Below are positions 26,775-36,180 of a stretch of 64,000 nucleotides of DNA, piece after piece. The notes beneath the pieces were generated by a model that was not told the DNA's origin, made no database searches, and worked only from the letters and a program-made list of their open reading frames with translations. The position numbers were made by a program, and so were the translations under genes. Numbering within the stretch: position 1 is the first letter of the stretch; every line of letters starts with the position of its first letter. Source of the stretch: Curvibacter gracilis ATCC BAA-807 (GTDB lineage Bacteria > Pseudomonadota > Gammaproteobacteria > Burkholderiales > Burkholderiaceae_C); assembly GCF_000518645.1 (NCBI RefSeq), contig NZ_JADZ01000006.1, positions 62,001-126,000 on the forward strand, in the 5' to 3' direction.

Positions 26775-29700
26775 ATGAGCGCCTCCCCCGCCCCCCGACC
26801 CGAGCGCCGTGCCCCGCGCCTGATCGCCAACGAGAAAACCGTGCCCCGCCTGCACCTGGTGGGCACGCTGGTGGTGGTGCTGAGCCTGACGCTGGCCCTG
26901 GTGGGATTCTTCTCATGGCAGAACCTGGCCGAGCAAAAGGCCTCGTTGCAAAGGGTGGAAGCGGTGCTGCAACAGCAGCAACGGCAGCGCCTGTCGGCCG
27001 AGATGGACTCGGCCCTGAGCTACATCGAGTTCGTGCGTTCACGCACCCACGACGTGCTGCGCCACAGCCTGGTCAACCAGGTCGACAACGCCATGCAGGT
27101 GGCCGAGGCCATCTACCGGCGCGAGTCGCCGCTGCGCCCGGCCGCCGAGGTGCGCCAGCTGATCATCGAGGCGCTGCGTGAGGTGCGCTTCTACGATGGC
27201 CGGGGCTACTACTTCATCGACGACATGGAGGGCCGCTTCATCCTGCTGCCCACCGCGCCGCAGCTCGAAGGCAAGCTGTCGCCGGACAACCGCGACGACA
27301 CCGGCCACCCCATCATGCAAGGTCTGATCGAGGCGGCCCGCAAGCCCCGTGGCGAGGGCTTCTCGCGCTACCGCTGGTACCTGCCCGACCAACCCAAGCA
27401 GATGGCCGACAAGCTGGCCTATGTGCGTTACTTTGCCCCCTACGGCTGGCTGATCGGCACCGGCGACTACACCTACAAATGGGAGGAGCTGCAGCAGCAG
27501 GAAGCCCTGGCCCACCTGCGCTCGCTGCGCTTCGGCGTCAGCGGCTACTTCGGCCTGGTCGACCGCCAGGGCCGATCTTTGCTGTCGCCCTCCAACGCCT
27601 CGCTGGAAGGCCTGCATTTTTCCGGCCTGCCGCCGGCCGAAGCCGCGGCCGTGGAAAAGATCTTCCGCACCGGCCAGAACGGGGGCGGCTTCATCCACTA
27701 CGAATGGCCCCACCCCAACACCGGCCAGATGAGCCCCAAGACAGCGCTGGTCAAGGTGGTCGAGCCCTGGGGCTGGGTGATCGCCGCCACGGTGTTCGAC
27801 AACGAGCTGGAGTCTTCGATCAACCGGGAGAGGCAGCTGCATGACGAAGGCAACCCGCAGCGCTGGCTGACCCTGGGCCTGGCGGTGCTGGTGGCGCTGG
27901 GTGTGGCGCTGGGGGCGTCCTTGTTGTTCTCACGCTGGTCGCGCCGGCTGTTCCTGGCCTACCACCGTGAAAATGCGCGCCACCTGGAAGCCCTGCACCA
28001 ACAGGCGGCCGAGCTCAAGACCCTGTCGCGTGCCATGGCGCAAAGCCCGGTGTCCATCGTGATCACCGACACCCGTGCCAGCATCACCTATGTGAACCCC
28101 GAATTCGAACGCATGAGCGGCTATGCCATGGCCGACGTGCTCGGTCAGCCGCCGAACTTTCTGCGCGCTGCAGACGAGGACCAGGCCCGCTACGAGTCCA
28201 TCTGGGCGCTGGCACGCCAGGGCCAGGCCTGGCAAGGCGAGCTGCCGATCCGTTGCCACGACGGCACCCTGCTGTGGCACAAGGTGCAGGTCTCACCCGT
28301 GCTCAACGACCAGGGCAACATCGCCCAGTACCTGGCCATCCTCGAGGACGTGACCGAGCGACGCCGCATCGACGCCGAACAGCGCATTGCCGCCACCGCC
28401 TTCGAAACCCAGGAAGGCATGATGGTGGCCGACCGGCAGGGCGTGATCCTGAAGATCAACCAGGCCTTCAGCGACATCACCGGCTACAGCTCGCAGGACG
28501 TGGTGGGGCAGACGCCCCAGATCCTCAAATCGGGCCGGCACGACCGTGCCTTCTATGACGGTCTCTGGAAGTCAGTGCTGGAAACAGGGCAATGGCAGGG
28601 CGAGATCTGGAACCGGCGCAAGAACGGCGACATCTTCCCCGAGTGGCTGACCATCACAGCCGTCAAGGGTGAGGGTGGCGAGGTCACGCATTACGTCAGC
28701 ACCCTGACCGACATCACCCAGCGCAAGGCGGCCGAGAACGAGATCCGCCACCTCGCCTTCTTCGACCCCCTGACCAGCCTGCCCAACCGCCGCCTGCTGC
28801 TGGACCGGCTGCGCCAGGCCCTGGCCTCCAGCGTGCGGCGCCAGCGCAATGGGGCGCTGATCTTCATCGACCTGGACAACTTCAAGACCCTCAACGACAC
28901 CCTGGGCCACGACAAGGGTGACCTGTTGCTGCAGCAGGTGGCGCAGCGTCTGCTGCACAGCGTGCGCGAAAGTGACACGGTCTCGCGTCTGGGTGGCGAT
29001 GAGTTCGTGGTCATGCTCGATGGGCTGGACAGCCACCCGGCGGAAGCAGCCCACCAAGCCGAGACCGTGGGCGAGAACATCCGCCTGGCCCTGAACCACC
29101 CCTATGACCTGGCCGGCAACGAATACCACTGCTCGCCCAGCATGGGGGTGGCCCTGTTCGACCAGCATTCGCAGGTGGACGAGATGCTGCAGCGCGCCGA
29201 CCTGGCCATGTACCAGGCCAAGGCGGCCGGCCGCAACACGCTGCGCTTCTTCGACCCGGCCATGCAGGCCTTGGTGGCCGAGCGCGCCACCCTCGAGTCG
29301 GACCTGCGCGTGGCCATCCGCGACGGCCAGCTGCTGCTGGCCTACCAGGCCCAGGTCAGCGCGGCCGGCCAGGTGCTGGGGGCCGAGGCCCTGGTGCGCT
29401 GGCAGCATCCGCAGCGCGGCCTGGTGTCCCCGGCCGATTTCATCCCGCTGGCCGAGGACACCGGGCTGATCCTGCCCCTGGGCCTGTGGGTGCTGACCGA
29501 GGGCTGCCGGCAACTCGCCGAGTGGGCCCTGAGCCCGGCCCATGCCCATCTGACCCTGGCCATCAACGTGAGCGCCCGCCAGTACCGGCAGACCGACTTC
29601 GTGCAACAGGTGCTCGACACCTTGGCGAGCACCGGGGCGCCGGCCCACCGCCTCAAGCTGGAGCTGACCGAAAGCCTGCTGCTGCACGACGTGGAGGACA

Positions 29701-30044
29701 TCATCGCCAAGATGAGCGCCTTGCAGGCGCATGGCGTGGGCTTCTCGCTGGACGACTTCGGCACCGGCTACTCCAGCCTGAGCTACCTCAAGCGATTGCC
29801 GCTGGACCAATTGAAGATCGATCAGTCCTTTGTGCGCGACCTGCTGGAGGACGCCAACGATGCCACCATCGCGCGCACCATCGTGGCCCTGGGCAAGAAC
29901 CTGGGGCTGGCGGTGATCGCCGAAGGCGTCGAGACGGTGGAACAACGCGATCGCCTGGCCAGCTATGGCTGTGATGCCTACCAGGGCTACCTGTACGGGC
30001 GCCCCGCCAGTGCCGCCGAACTGCCTCTGAGTGGCGAAATTTGA
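26775..30044 (+). CDS. Cache-PAS-PAS-GGDEF-EAL c-di-GMP signalling protein
   Basis: A 1089-residue membrane sensor. Helix 1 (about residues 28-48) is followed by a periplasmic region with two Cache-like units (RGYYFIDDMEGRF... and SGYFGLVDRQGRSLL...), and helix 2 lies at about 367-387. Two PAS domains (about 410-540 and 545-655) precede GGDEF and EAL domains. The GGDEF site is intact (RLGGDEFVV). The EAL domain has EALVRW, NVSARQ, ELTES, DDFGTGYSS, KIDQSF and EGVET, all catalytic landmarks. It could synthesise, degrade or switch between both. Cache domains of this type bind small metabolites. The MOSC gene follows directly. Confidence 0.92.
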   Translation: MSASPAPRPERRAPRLIANEKTVPRLHLVGTLVVVLSLTLALVGFFSWQNLAEQKASLQRVEAVLQQQQRQRLSAEMDSALSYIEFVRSRTHDVLRHSLVNQVDNAMQVAEAIYRRESPLRPAAEVRQLIIEALREVRFYDGRGYYFIDDMEGRFILLPTAPQLEGKLSPDNRDDTGHPIMQGLIEAARKPRGEGFSRYRWYLPDQPKQMADKLAYVRYFAPYGWLIGTGDYTYKWEELQQQEALAHLRSLRFGVSGYFGLVDRQGRSLLSPSNASLEGLHFSGLPPAEAAAVEKIFRTGQNGGGFIHYEWPHPNTGQMSPKTALVKVVEPWGWVIAATVFDNELESSINRERQLHDEGNPQRWLTLGLAVLVALGVALGASLLFSRWSRRLFLAYHRENARHLEALHQQAAELKTLSRAMAQSPVSIVITDTRASITYVNPEFERMSGYAMADVLGQPPNFLRAADEDQARYESIWALARQGQAWQGELPIRCHDGTLLWHKVQVSPVLNDQGNIAQYLAILEDVTERRRIDAEQRIAATAFETQEGMMVADRQGVILKINQAFSDITGYSSQDVVGQTPQILKSGRHDRAFYDGLWKSVLETGQWQGEIWNRRKNGDIFPEWLTITAVKGEGGEVTHYVSTLTDITQRKAAENEIRHLAFFDPLTSLPNRRLLLDRLRQALASSVRRQRNGALIFIDLDNFKTLNDTLGHDKGDLLLQQVAQRLLHSVRESDTVSRLGGDEFVVMLDGLDSHPAEAAHQAETVGENIRLALNHPYDLAGNEYHCSPSMGVALFDQHSQVDEMLQRADLAMYQAKAAGRNTLRFFDPAMQALVAERATLESDLRVAIRDGQLLLAYQAQVSAAGQVLGAEALVRWQHPQRGLVSPADFIPLAEDTGLILPLGLWVLTEGCRQLAEWALSPAHAHLTLAINVSARQYRQTDFVQQVLDTLASTGAPAHRLKLELTESLLLHDVEDIIAKMSALQAHGVGFSLDDFGTGYSSLSYLKRLPLDQLKIDQSFVRDLLEDANDATIARTIVALGKNLGLAVIAEGVETVEQRDRLASYGCDAYQGYLYGRPASAAELPLSGEI

Positions 30045-30045
30045 G

Positions 30046-30621
30046 ATGCAGTTGCTCAGCGTGAACACCGGCCGCGCGCGCCCCCTGCAGATCCAGGGCC
30101 GCCGCATCCTGAGCGCCATCGGCAAAAGCCCCGCCGATGGTGCGGTACCCGTGGCCCGGCTGGGCCTGGCCGGCGACGAACAGGCCGACCTCAGCGTGCA
30201 TGGGGGGCTCTCGAAAGCCGTCTATGCCTGGCCCGCCGAACACTACCCCTGGTGGCAGCAGCAGCGCCGCGAGGCCGGTGTCAGCCTGTTTGATGAAGCG
30301 CTGCCCCCAGGGTTTGCGGGCGAGAACCTGACCCTGACGGGCCTGCTGGAAGCCGAGGTATGGGTCGGCGACGAACTGCACTTTCCGGACTGCGTGCTGC
30401 GCGTCACCGCCCCACGCGAGCCCTGCTTCAAGTTCAACGCCGTGATGGGCTTTGCCCAGGCCGCCCGCCTGATGGCGCAAAGCGGCCGCTGCGGCTTCTA
30501 CCTCTCGGTGGTGCAGGAAGGCACGATCACCGCCGGCCAACGCTTCGAGCTGCACCCCGGCCAGCGCGGCCTGGGGATTGTGGAAGCCCTGGCCGCCAAA
30601 TGGGCCAAGCATCGGAACTGA
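30046..30621 (+). CDS. MOSC-domain protein (YiiM-like)
   Basis: A 191-residue MOSC-domain protein, a fold related to molybdenum cofactor sulfurases that handles molybdopterin-linked sulfur or N-hydroxylated substrates. GLAGDEQADLSVHGGLSKAVYAWPAEHY and the conserved Cys in APREPCFKF identify it. The ATG lies 1 bp after the stop of the upstream c-di-GMP protein, and a GTG 15 bp earlier would overlap it. In E. coli, YiiM reduces 6-N-hydroxylaminopurine. No partner reductase gene is adjacent. It converges with a GST gene. Confidence 0.85.
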   Translation: MQLLSVNTGRARPLQIQGRRILSAIGKSPADGAVPVARLGLAGDEQADLSVHGGLSKAVYAWPAEHYPWWQQQRREAGVSLFDEALPPGFAGENLTLTGLLEAEVWVGDELHFPDCVLRVTAPREPCFKFNAVMGFAQAARLMAQSGRCGFYLSVVQEGTITAGQRFELHPGQRGLGIVEALAAKWAKHRN

Positions 30622-30634
30622 GCGCGGCCACCCG

Positions 30635-31291
30635 TCAGAAGCGCGGCTCTGCGTCGCCAGTACGCCAGACTGGCCAGCGCAGCATCACGCTGTCGAACAA
30701 GGGGCTGGCCAGCCATTGGGCCAGCCACTGCTGAAGACCGGGCAAGGGCGCCTGGGCCCACCAGGCGGCGTCCACCTGGGCGAACTGGCGCACAAAGGGC
30801 ATCAGGGCCGCATCCAGCAGGCCGGGCTGGGGGCCCAGCAGCTGCGGGCCGCCCTGCGCCTGCCACAGGGCCTCCAGGGGCAGCAGGTGTTGCACCAGCG
30901 CCTGCTCGCGCCAGTGGCTGGCCGGGTGCTCCGGGTGGCGCTCGGGGTATTTGTAGCGGTCCAGCCAGGCCTTGAACCCGCCATCGTTGGCGGCCAGCCA
31001 ATGGCGGGTCAGCTCGTCGTCGCGGCTGCCCTCGGGGGGCAGCCAGCCCAGGGGGTCCTGCTGCGCCAGCGCCCAGCGCATGATGTCCAGGCTCTGCTCG
31101 ATCACCTCGCCCGTGGGCAGCACCAGCACCGGGACCGTGCCCTTGGGACTCACCGCCAACAGCTCGGCCGGCTTGTCGCGCAGCAGCACCTCACGCAGGG
31201 CCACCCTCACACCCGCCGCTTTCAGCGCCAGCCGGGCGCGCATGGCGTAAGGGCAACGGCGAAACGAATACAGGGTGGGCAGAGTGGTCAT
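30635..31291 (-). CDS. Glutathione S-transferase family protein
   Basis: A 218-residue cytosolic protein with a thioredoxin-like N-terminal domain beginning LYSFRRCPYAMRARLAL. The CPYA motif resembles glutaredoxin 2 and Omega-type transferases, which use a cysteine rather than a tyrosine or serine. The proline loop (GTVPVL) and an all-helical C-terminal half follow. Probably a thiol transferase acting in reduction or detoxification. It converges with the MOSC gene only 13 bp away and no terminator is obvious there. Confidence 0.85.
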   Translation of the reverse strand: MTTLPTLYSFRRCPYAMRARLALKAAGVRVALREVLLRDKPAELLAVSPKGTVPVLVLPTGEVIEQSLDIMRWALAQQDPLGWLPPEGSRDDELTRHWLAANDGGFKAWLDRYKYPERHPEHPASHWREQALVQHLLPLEALWQAQGGPQLLGPQPGLLDAALMPFVRQFAQVDAAWWAQAPLPGLQQWLAQWLASPLFDSVMLRWPVWRTGDAEPRF

Positions 31292-31439
31292 GGCGCCAGC
31301 GGGCAGAGGAGTTCAAGCCGCTCGATTTTGCCGTGCCCAAAAAAGCGGCCCGGCACGCAGGAGCGCACCGGGCCAACCAAGGACTGACTGCAAGAAAAAG
31401 AGAAGAGGCGACTCCGAAGAATGCCGCTACCGCGGGGCT

Positions 31440-32819
31440 TCAGCGTGCCTTCAGGAACTCGGCCACGTCGAGCAGCACCAGCTCGTTGTCATCGGCCTGG
31501 TTGGGTTCGCGGCTGCTGCTGAAGGGCAGGTTGTTGTCGTTGCCCACCACGATGTGGGTGGCATCCACCACGTCCACGTTCTCGATGGTGAAGAAGGGGA
31601 AGGTCAGCACGCCCTTGTTCAGCGGCTTGCGCGCCAGGTGGGCCGGGTCGGCGATGTTGAGCAGATCGATGTAGCCGATCTTGCGCACCGGGCCGCCCAC
31701 GTTGGCCTCGCTCAATTCGATCTTGTAGACGCGCTTGAACTTGGCCAGGTCATGGAAGCAATCCGGGCGCTGCTGGCCCTCGGGGCAGGCCTTGTCGGCC
31801 GTGCCTTCACCGTTGTCGCGCTCGATGATCATGCCGGTGCTGTCGTCGATCATGTTGAAGTCGCCGATGGCGTGGTGACCGGCTTCCAGCACGTATTTCC
31901 AGTGGCGACCGGTCCACTGCTCGGTCTTCACATCGAACTCGAGCACGCGCAGGTAAGGCTTGCCATCGAGCGACTCGTAGGCCTTGGCCTCGGGGTTCCA
32001 CAGGGCACCTTCGAGCAAGGCGTAGAGCTTGCTGCCGTCCTTGGACGAGGCCATGCCCTCGAAGCCCTTGGAGCGACGCACCTGGAAATCCACCGTGCCG
32101 CCCGGGGCGGCCGGCGTGCTCAGGGCCGGGTGGTCGGGCGAGCGCACCACCTTGCCGTCCACCAGGGTGTCGAACACGGCCAGCACCTTGCCCTTCATGT
32201 CGGCCTTGATCAGGAAGGGGCCCAGTTCGTCGCCGATCCAGATCGAGCCACCGGCGAACTGGAAGCTCTCGGTGTCGAAATCGGAGCCCGTCAGGTAGCG
32301 CTCGGGCGTGCCTTCATGGACGATGCGAAAAGGCACCTTCTTGTCGGGGTCGTGCAGGAAGACCGTGTCCAGGCGCTTGAAGTGGCCGCTCTTGAAGTCC
32401 ACCGCATAGTGGTTCAGGTACAGCATGAAGTCGGGCGAGTTGGCTTTGGCGCCGGCACCGTTGTCGGTGATGATCCAGAACGTGCCGTCGGCCATGTGCT
32501 TGATGCCCGAATGGCCCTGCAGCGGCTGGCCCTTGAAGGGCAGTGACACGCCGGTGGGGCGGCCGAACGACAGGCCGGGCACCGAGGCAAGCTTCTCGAC
32601 GCGCACGCCGGTGGTGTACTTGCCGCTGCTCTGCAGGTCTTGCGGGGCGTTCTTGGGGGCTGGCACAAAGCTCTGGGCCGGCAGCACGGCGTGGCCTGCC
32701 AGGCGGGCCTCGAAGGCCTGGGGCGCAGCGGTGTTGGACTGGGCGGCCACGGGCAGGGCCCAGAGGCAGGCCGTCACGGCCAGGATGGAAGCGGCAACAG
32801 AATTGAGAGCGCGGGACAT
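31440..32819 (-). CDS. Secreted phytase-like esterase domain protein
   Basis: A 459-residue exported protein with a signal peptide (about 25 residues, ending VAAQS). The large C-terminal domain matches the family called esterase-like activity of phytase, with GHSGIKHMADGTFWIITDNGAGAK, GDELGPFLIK, SKGFEGMA and IIERDNGEGTADKACPEG. A beta-propeller fold is expected and true substrates are poorly known; phosphate esters are plausible. The start MSRALNS is preferred because it gives a charged n-region; an in-frame ATG 12 bp upstream is possible. It is divergent from a GGDEF/EAL gene across about 130 bp. Confidence 0.85.
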   Translation of the reverse strand: MSRALNSVAASILAVTACLWALPVAAQSNTAAPQAFEARLAGHAVLPAQSFVPAPKNAPQDLQSSGKYTTGVRVEKLASVPGLSFGRPTGVSLPFKGQPLQGHSGIKHMADGTFWIITDNGAGAKANSPDFMLYLNHYAVDFKSGHFKRLDTVFLHDPDKKVPFRIVHEGTPERYLTGSDFDTESFQFAGGSIWIGDELGPFLIKADMKGKVLAVFDTLVDGKVVRSPDHPALSTPAAPGGTVDFQVRRSKGFEGMASSKDGSKLYALLEGALWNPEAKAYESLDGKPYLRVLEFDVKTEQWTGRHWKYVLEAGHHAIGDFNMIDDSTGMIIERDNGEGTADKACPEGQQRPDCFHDLAKFKRVYKIELSEANVGGPVRKIGYIDLLNIADPAHLARKPLNKGVLTFPFFTIENVDVVDATHIVVGNDNNLPFSSSREPNQADDNELVLLDVAEFLKAR

Positions 32820-32949
32820 CGGAGAAATCATCACAACAGAAGACAAGCCCCGAATGTCGGGCCCGGCCATGACGCGCTGATGACAGGGATTTCCCGCGAA
32901 GGCTTGTGGCAAATGGTTACAACTTTGGAATGTTGGGTAGGATGGATCG

Positions 32950-35658
32950 GTGCAACTCCTCTCCGCCTCCGAAAGCTACCTGCTGGGCCGCCGTTTCCGG
33001 CGCCTGCTGCGCTGGGCCGGGCTGGCGGTGGGCCTGGGCCTGATCGGGCTGGGCCTGTGGTCGATCACACAGGACTACCACAGCAGCCGCCGCCTGGCCC
33101 ACGACAACAGCCAGCAACTGACTGACAACCTGCGCCAGCTGAGCGAAATGACGCTGGAGCAGACCGCCCTCAGCCTGAGCAGCCTGGGCAGCGAGCTGGT
33201 ACCCGCCAGCGGCGCGCACACCGAGCCCGATGCACGCGCGCTCCAGACCCTGCTGGAGGGCGCGATCCGATTCGACAGCGTGTCGCAGCTGCTGTTCGTG
33301 CGCCGTGGCGAGCAGCTGGTGGCGGCGGACCGGCATCAAAGCCTGTCGCCCGAGGCCCTGCAGCGCCTGCGCCAGTTGCCGCCCCCCGAGGTGGCCGGCC
33401 CGCTGCAATTGCTCAGCCCGATCCGATTGAACGACCAACAGGGCGAACTGCTGCCGATGCTGATGCGCCTGAGCGGCCCGGAGTCGGGCCAGGAGTGGCT
33501 GCTGGGCGCCCTGATCCCGCTGGCGGCGCTGCACCCGCCCGCCCCACCGCAGGACAGCGATGCGCAGGCCCCGCTCAGCCGGCTCGAGCAGGCGGTCTAC
33601 CTGCTCGATGGCCAGGTGCTGATGCACACCGGTGAGCCCACGCCGGGCACCGGGCGCCTGGCCCCAGAATCCGAGCTGCTGGCCCGCCTGGCCAGCGAGC
33701 AGCCCGGCGGCGAATTCAAGACCTCGAGCGGCTACGAGACTGAGCTCTGGGGCACCTTCAGGCGCTCCGGACGCTACCCGCTGCTGGTGGCCAGCCTGCA
33801 AGCCGAAGCCCAGATGCTGGCCCCGTGGCGGCAACGCAGCGCCACCAAGGGGGTGATGCTGGCCCTGGCGCTGCTGGCCCTGGGCCTGGGCACCCGCACC
33901 CTGCAGCACATGCTGCAGGTGCTGGCCACCAGCGAGTCGGTGTACCGGCGCCTGTTCGAGGATGTGGCCGATGGCGTGCTGGTGCTCGACCCCACAGGCC
34001 GTGTGCTGGCACTGAACCCGGCGGCCCTGCGCCTGACCGGGCGCAACCAGGGCGAGGAGGTGGTGGGACACGCCCTGTCGGAGTTCTTTCCCCACCCCAT
34101 CGACCCGGCCACCGGCCAGCTCAGTGCCCTGCCGCGCCAGCGCATGCAGCGGGCGCTGGCCGGTGAGCAGCTGCGCTTCGAGTACAGCTTTGACGCCCCG
34201 CTGACGCAGCAGCGCGTGGACTGCGAGATGCGCCTGTCGTCCTTCACCCTCGACGGCGCGCCCCAGCTGTTGTGCCTGGTGCGCGACCTGAGTGAAGAAC
34301 GTCGCTTCAACCGCCAGCAGGACTACCTGGCCAACCACGACCCGCTGACCGGCCTGCCCAACCGGCACAGCCTGCTGCGCCAACTCGATGAGCGCATCGA
34401 GCGCCAGCCCGGCCATCGCTTCGAGCTGGTGTTCGTGAACCTGGCGCGCTTCAAGGAGATCAACGAGGCCTTTGGTCACCGTGCCGCCGACATGGTGCTG
34501 GAGATCACGGCGCGACGCCTGGAGCGCCAGCTGCTCACCCATGGCTGGAGCCTGGCACGGGCCGGCGGCACCGACTTCGTGGCGGTGCCGCCGCCCCCCG
34601 GCGGCCCTGCGCCCGGCCTGTCGACCAAGGACGTGTGCGAGCTGATGGTGCAGGCCAGCCGCGAGCCCATCACGCTGGGCGACACCGCGGTGGAGCTGCA
34701 CCTGAAACTGGGCAGTGCCGAGTACCCCGCCGATGCGCCCGATGCCGGTCAGTTGCTGCGCTGTGCCGACGTGGCGGCGGCCCGGGCGCGCACGGTGGTG
34801 GGCTCGCAGGTGCGCTACAGCCGCAGCTTCGAGCACGCCCCCGGGCACGATCTGAAAATGCGCTCCGAACTGTCGGCCGCCCTGCGCGGCGGCCAGTTGC
34901 AACTGGCCTGGCAGCCCAAGTTGTGGCTGGAAAGCCGTGAGCTCGAGGGGGTGGAAGCCCTGCTGCGCTGGCACCACCCGCGCCTGGGCTGGATCCCACC
35001 GTCCGAGTTCATTCCGCTGGCCGAATCCACCGAGCTGATCTACCCGCTGACCCGCTGGGTGATCAGCGCGGCGCTCGACCAGATGGCCCGCTGGCAGACC
35101 CTGGGGCAGCCGCTGAAGGTGGCCGTCAACATCAGCGCCAACAACCTGCAGGACCCCGACTTCACCGACCACATCAAGGGCTTGCTGGCACAGAAAAACG
35201 TGCCGGCCCAGTGGCTGGAGCTGGAGGTCACCGAGTCGGCCCTGGCCGTCAACCCCGACCTGGTGCTGCGCCGCCTGCAGGAGCTGCGGGCCGCCGGCAT
35301 GCCCCTGGCGCTGGATGATTTCGGCACCGGCTTCTCCAGCCTGTCGTATGTGAGCCAGTTCCCCTTCACCAGCATCAAGATCGACCGCAGCTTTGTGAGC
35401 GCCCTGCTGCGCAGCCCGCGCGACCGCCATGTGGCCGAGTCCACCATCGCCCTGGGTCGCAAGCTGGGCCTGCGCACCGTGGCCGAAGGGGTGGAGGACG
35501 ACAGCACCGCCGCCGCCCTGATGGCGCTGGACTGCGATGTGGGCCAGGGTTATCTGTTTGCCAAGCCCTTGATGGGGCAGGCCTTCGAACACTGGCGCCA
35601 CACGCACCAGAGCAAGCTGCTGGCCGCACGCCGCCAGGCCGCCGGGCAGCACCGATAG
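32950..35658 (+). CDS. Membrane PAS-GGDEF(degenerate)-EAL phosphodiesterase
   Basis: A 902-residue protein. Two membrane helices (about residues 22-42 and 300-315) flank a periplasmic sensor. A PAS-like domain (about 325-450), a GGDEF domain and an EAL domain follow. The GGDEF site is degenerate (AGGTDF), so no cyclase activity is expected. The EAL domain is intact: VEALLRW, NISANN, EVTES, DDFGTGFSS, KIDRSF and EGVEDD, with Q-G-Y near the end. It therefore probably degrades c-di-GMP, with the dead GGDEF perhaps sensing GTP. It starts at GTG, with GTAGGAT at about the right distance upstream. Confidence 0.9.
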   Translation: MQLLSASESYLLGRRFRRLLRWAGLAVGLGLIGLGLWSITQDYHSSRRLAHDNSQQLTDNLRQLSEMTLEQTALSLSSLGSELVPASGAHTEPDARALQTLLEGAIRFDSVSQLLFVRRGEQLVAADRHQSLSPEALQRLRQLPPPEVAGPLQLLSPIRLNDQQGELLPMLMRLSGPESGQEWLLGALIPLAALHPPAPPQDSDAQAPLSRLEQAVYLLDGQVLMHTGEPTPGTGRLAPESELLARLASEQPGGEFKTSSGYETELWGTFRRSGRYPLLVASLQAEAQMLAPWRQRSATKGVMLALALLALGLGTRTLQHMLQVLATSESVYRRLFEDVADGVLVLDPTGRVLALNPAALRLTGRNQGEEVVGHALSEFFPHPIDPATGQLSALPRQRMQRALAGEQLRFEYSFDAPLTQQRVDCEMRLSSFTLDGAPQLLCLVRDLSEERRFNRQQDYLANHDPLTGLPNRHSLLRQLDERIERQPGHRFELVFVNLARFKEINEAFGHRAADMVLEITARRLERQLLTHGWSLARAGGTDFVAVPPPPGGPAPGLSTKDVCELMVQASREPITLGDTAVELHLKLGSAEYPADAPDAGQLLRCADVAAARARTVVGSQVRYSRSFEHAPGHDLKMRSELSAALRGGQLQLAWQPKLWLESRELEGVEALLRWHHPRLGWIPPSEFIPLAESTELIYPLTRWVISAALDQMARWQTLGQPLKVAVNISANNLQDPDFTDHIKGLLAQKNVPAQWLELEVTESALAVNPDLVLRRLQELRAAGMPLALDDFGTGFSSLSYVSQFPFTSIKIDRSFVSALLRSPRDRHVAESTIALGRKLGLRTVAEGVEDDSTAAALMALDCDVGQGYLFAKPLMGQAFEHWRHTHQSKLLAARRQAAGQHR

Positions 35659-35667
35659 GCCCGTGGC

Positions 35668-36180
35668 TCAGGGCAAAGATCGCCACAGGTAGGCAGCGCC
35701 TTCGCCATAGCCCGCCAGGTGGGCCTGCGAATCTGCAGCGGGCGGGCTCAGCGCAAAGCCCTGGTGCTGCCAGAAGGGCTGCGAACCCTGCACCGCCACC
35801 AGCCCCAGGCCGCTCAGGCCCTCGGCACGGGCCAGGGCCAGGGCCGCCGCCACCGCTCGCGGCCCCAGGCCCTGCCCCTTGGCCTGGGGGTGCACGGCCA
35901 GGTCGTGCAGGTACAGCGCGGTGGGCCGGGGCGCCGGGTGAAACGGCTGGTGCAGCGGCGCCACCGCCCCCGGCACGCTGCGGTAGGCCAGCAGGTAGGC
36001 GCGCATCGCGCCCGACGCATCGAACAGGCCCCACACCGTGTGCGGGGTGATGGCCAGGCGCTGGGCCATGACGGCAGCGGGCTCGACATAGCCGGCCCCG
36101 TAGGCCAGCGCCTGCAGCGCCATCAGGGCGGGCAGGTCGGCGGCCTGCAGGCCCCGCAAGGTGGGCTGCTCAGCGCTCAT
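35668..36180 (-). CDS. GNAT-family N-acetyltransferase (last gene of polyamine-like operon)
   Basis: A 170-residue acetyltransferase. The acetyl-CoA-binding region is LYLHDLAVHPQAKGQGLGPRAVAAAL, with the usual QGxGx loop, and ends at FWQHQGF. GNAT enzymes transfer acetyl from acetyl-CoA to amines, antibiotics or protein N-termini. Its start codon overlaps the stop of the upstream FAD oxidoreductase by 4 bp (ATGA), so the two are translationally coupled. In this context an amine or polyamine-type acceptor is a reasonable guess. It converges with a c-di-GMP gene 9 bp away. Confidence 0.85.
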   Translation of the reverse strand: MSAEQPTLRGLQAADLPALMALQALAYGAGYVEPAAVMAQRLAITPHTVWGLFDASGAMRAYLLAYRSVPGAVAPLHQPFHPAPRPTALYLHDLAVHPQAKGQGLGPRAVAAALALARAEGLSGLGLVAVQGSQPFWQHQGFALSPPAADSQAHLAGYGEGAAYLWRSLP

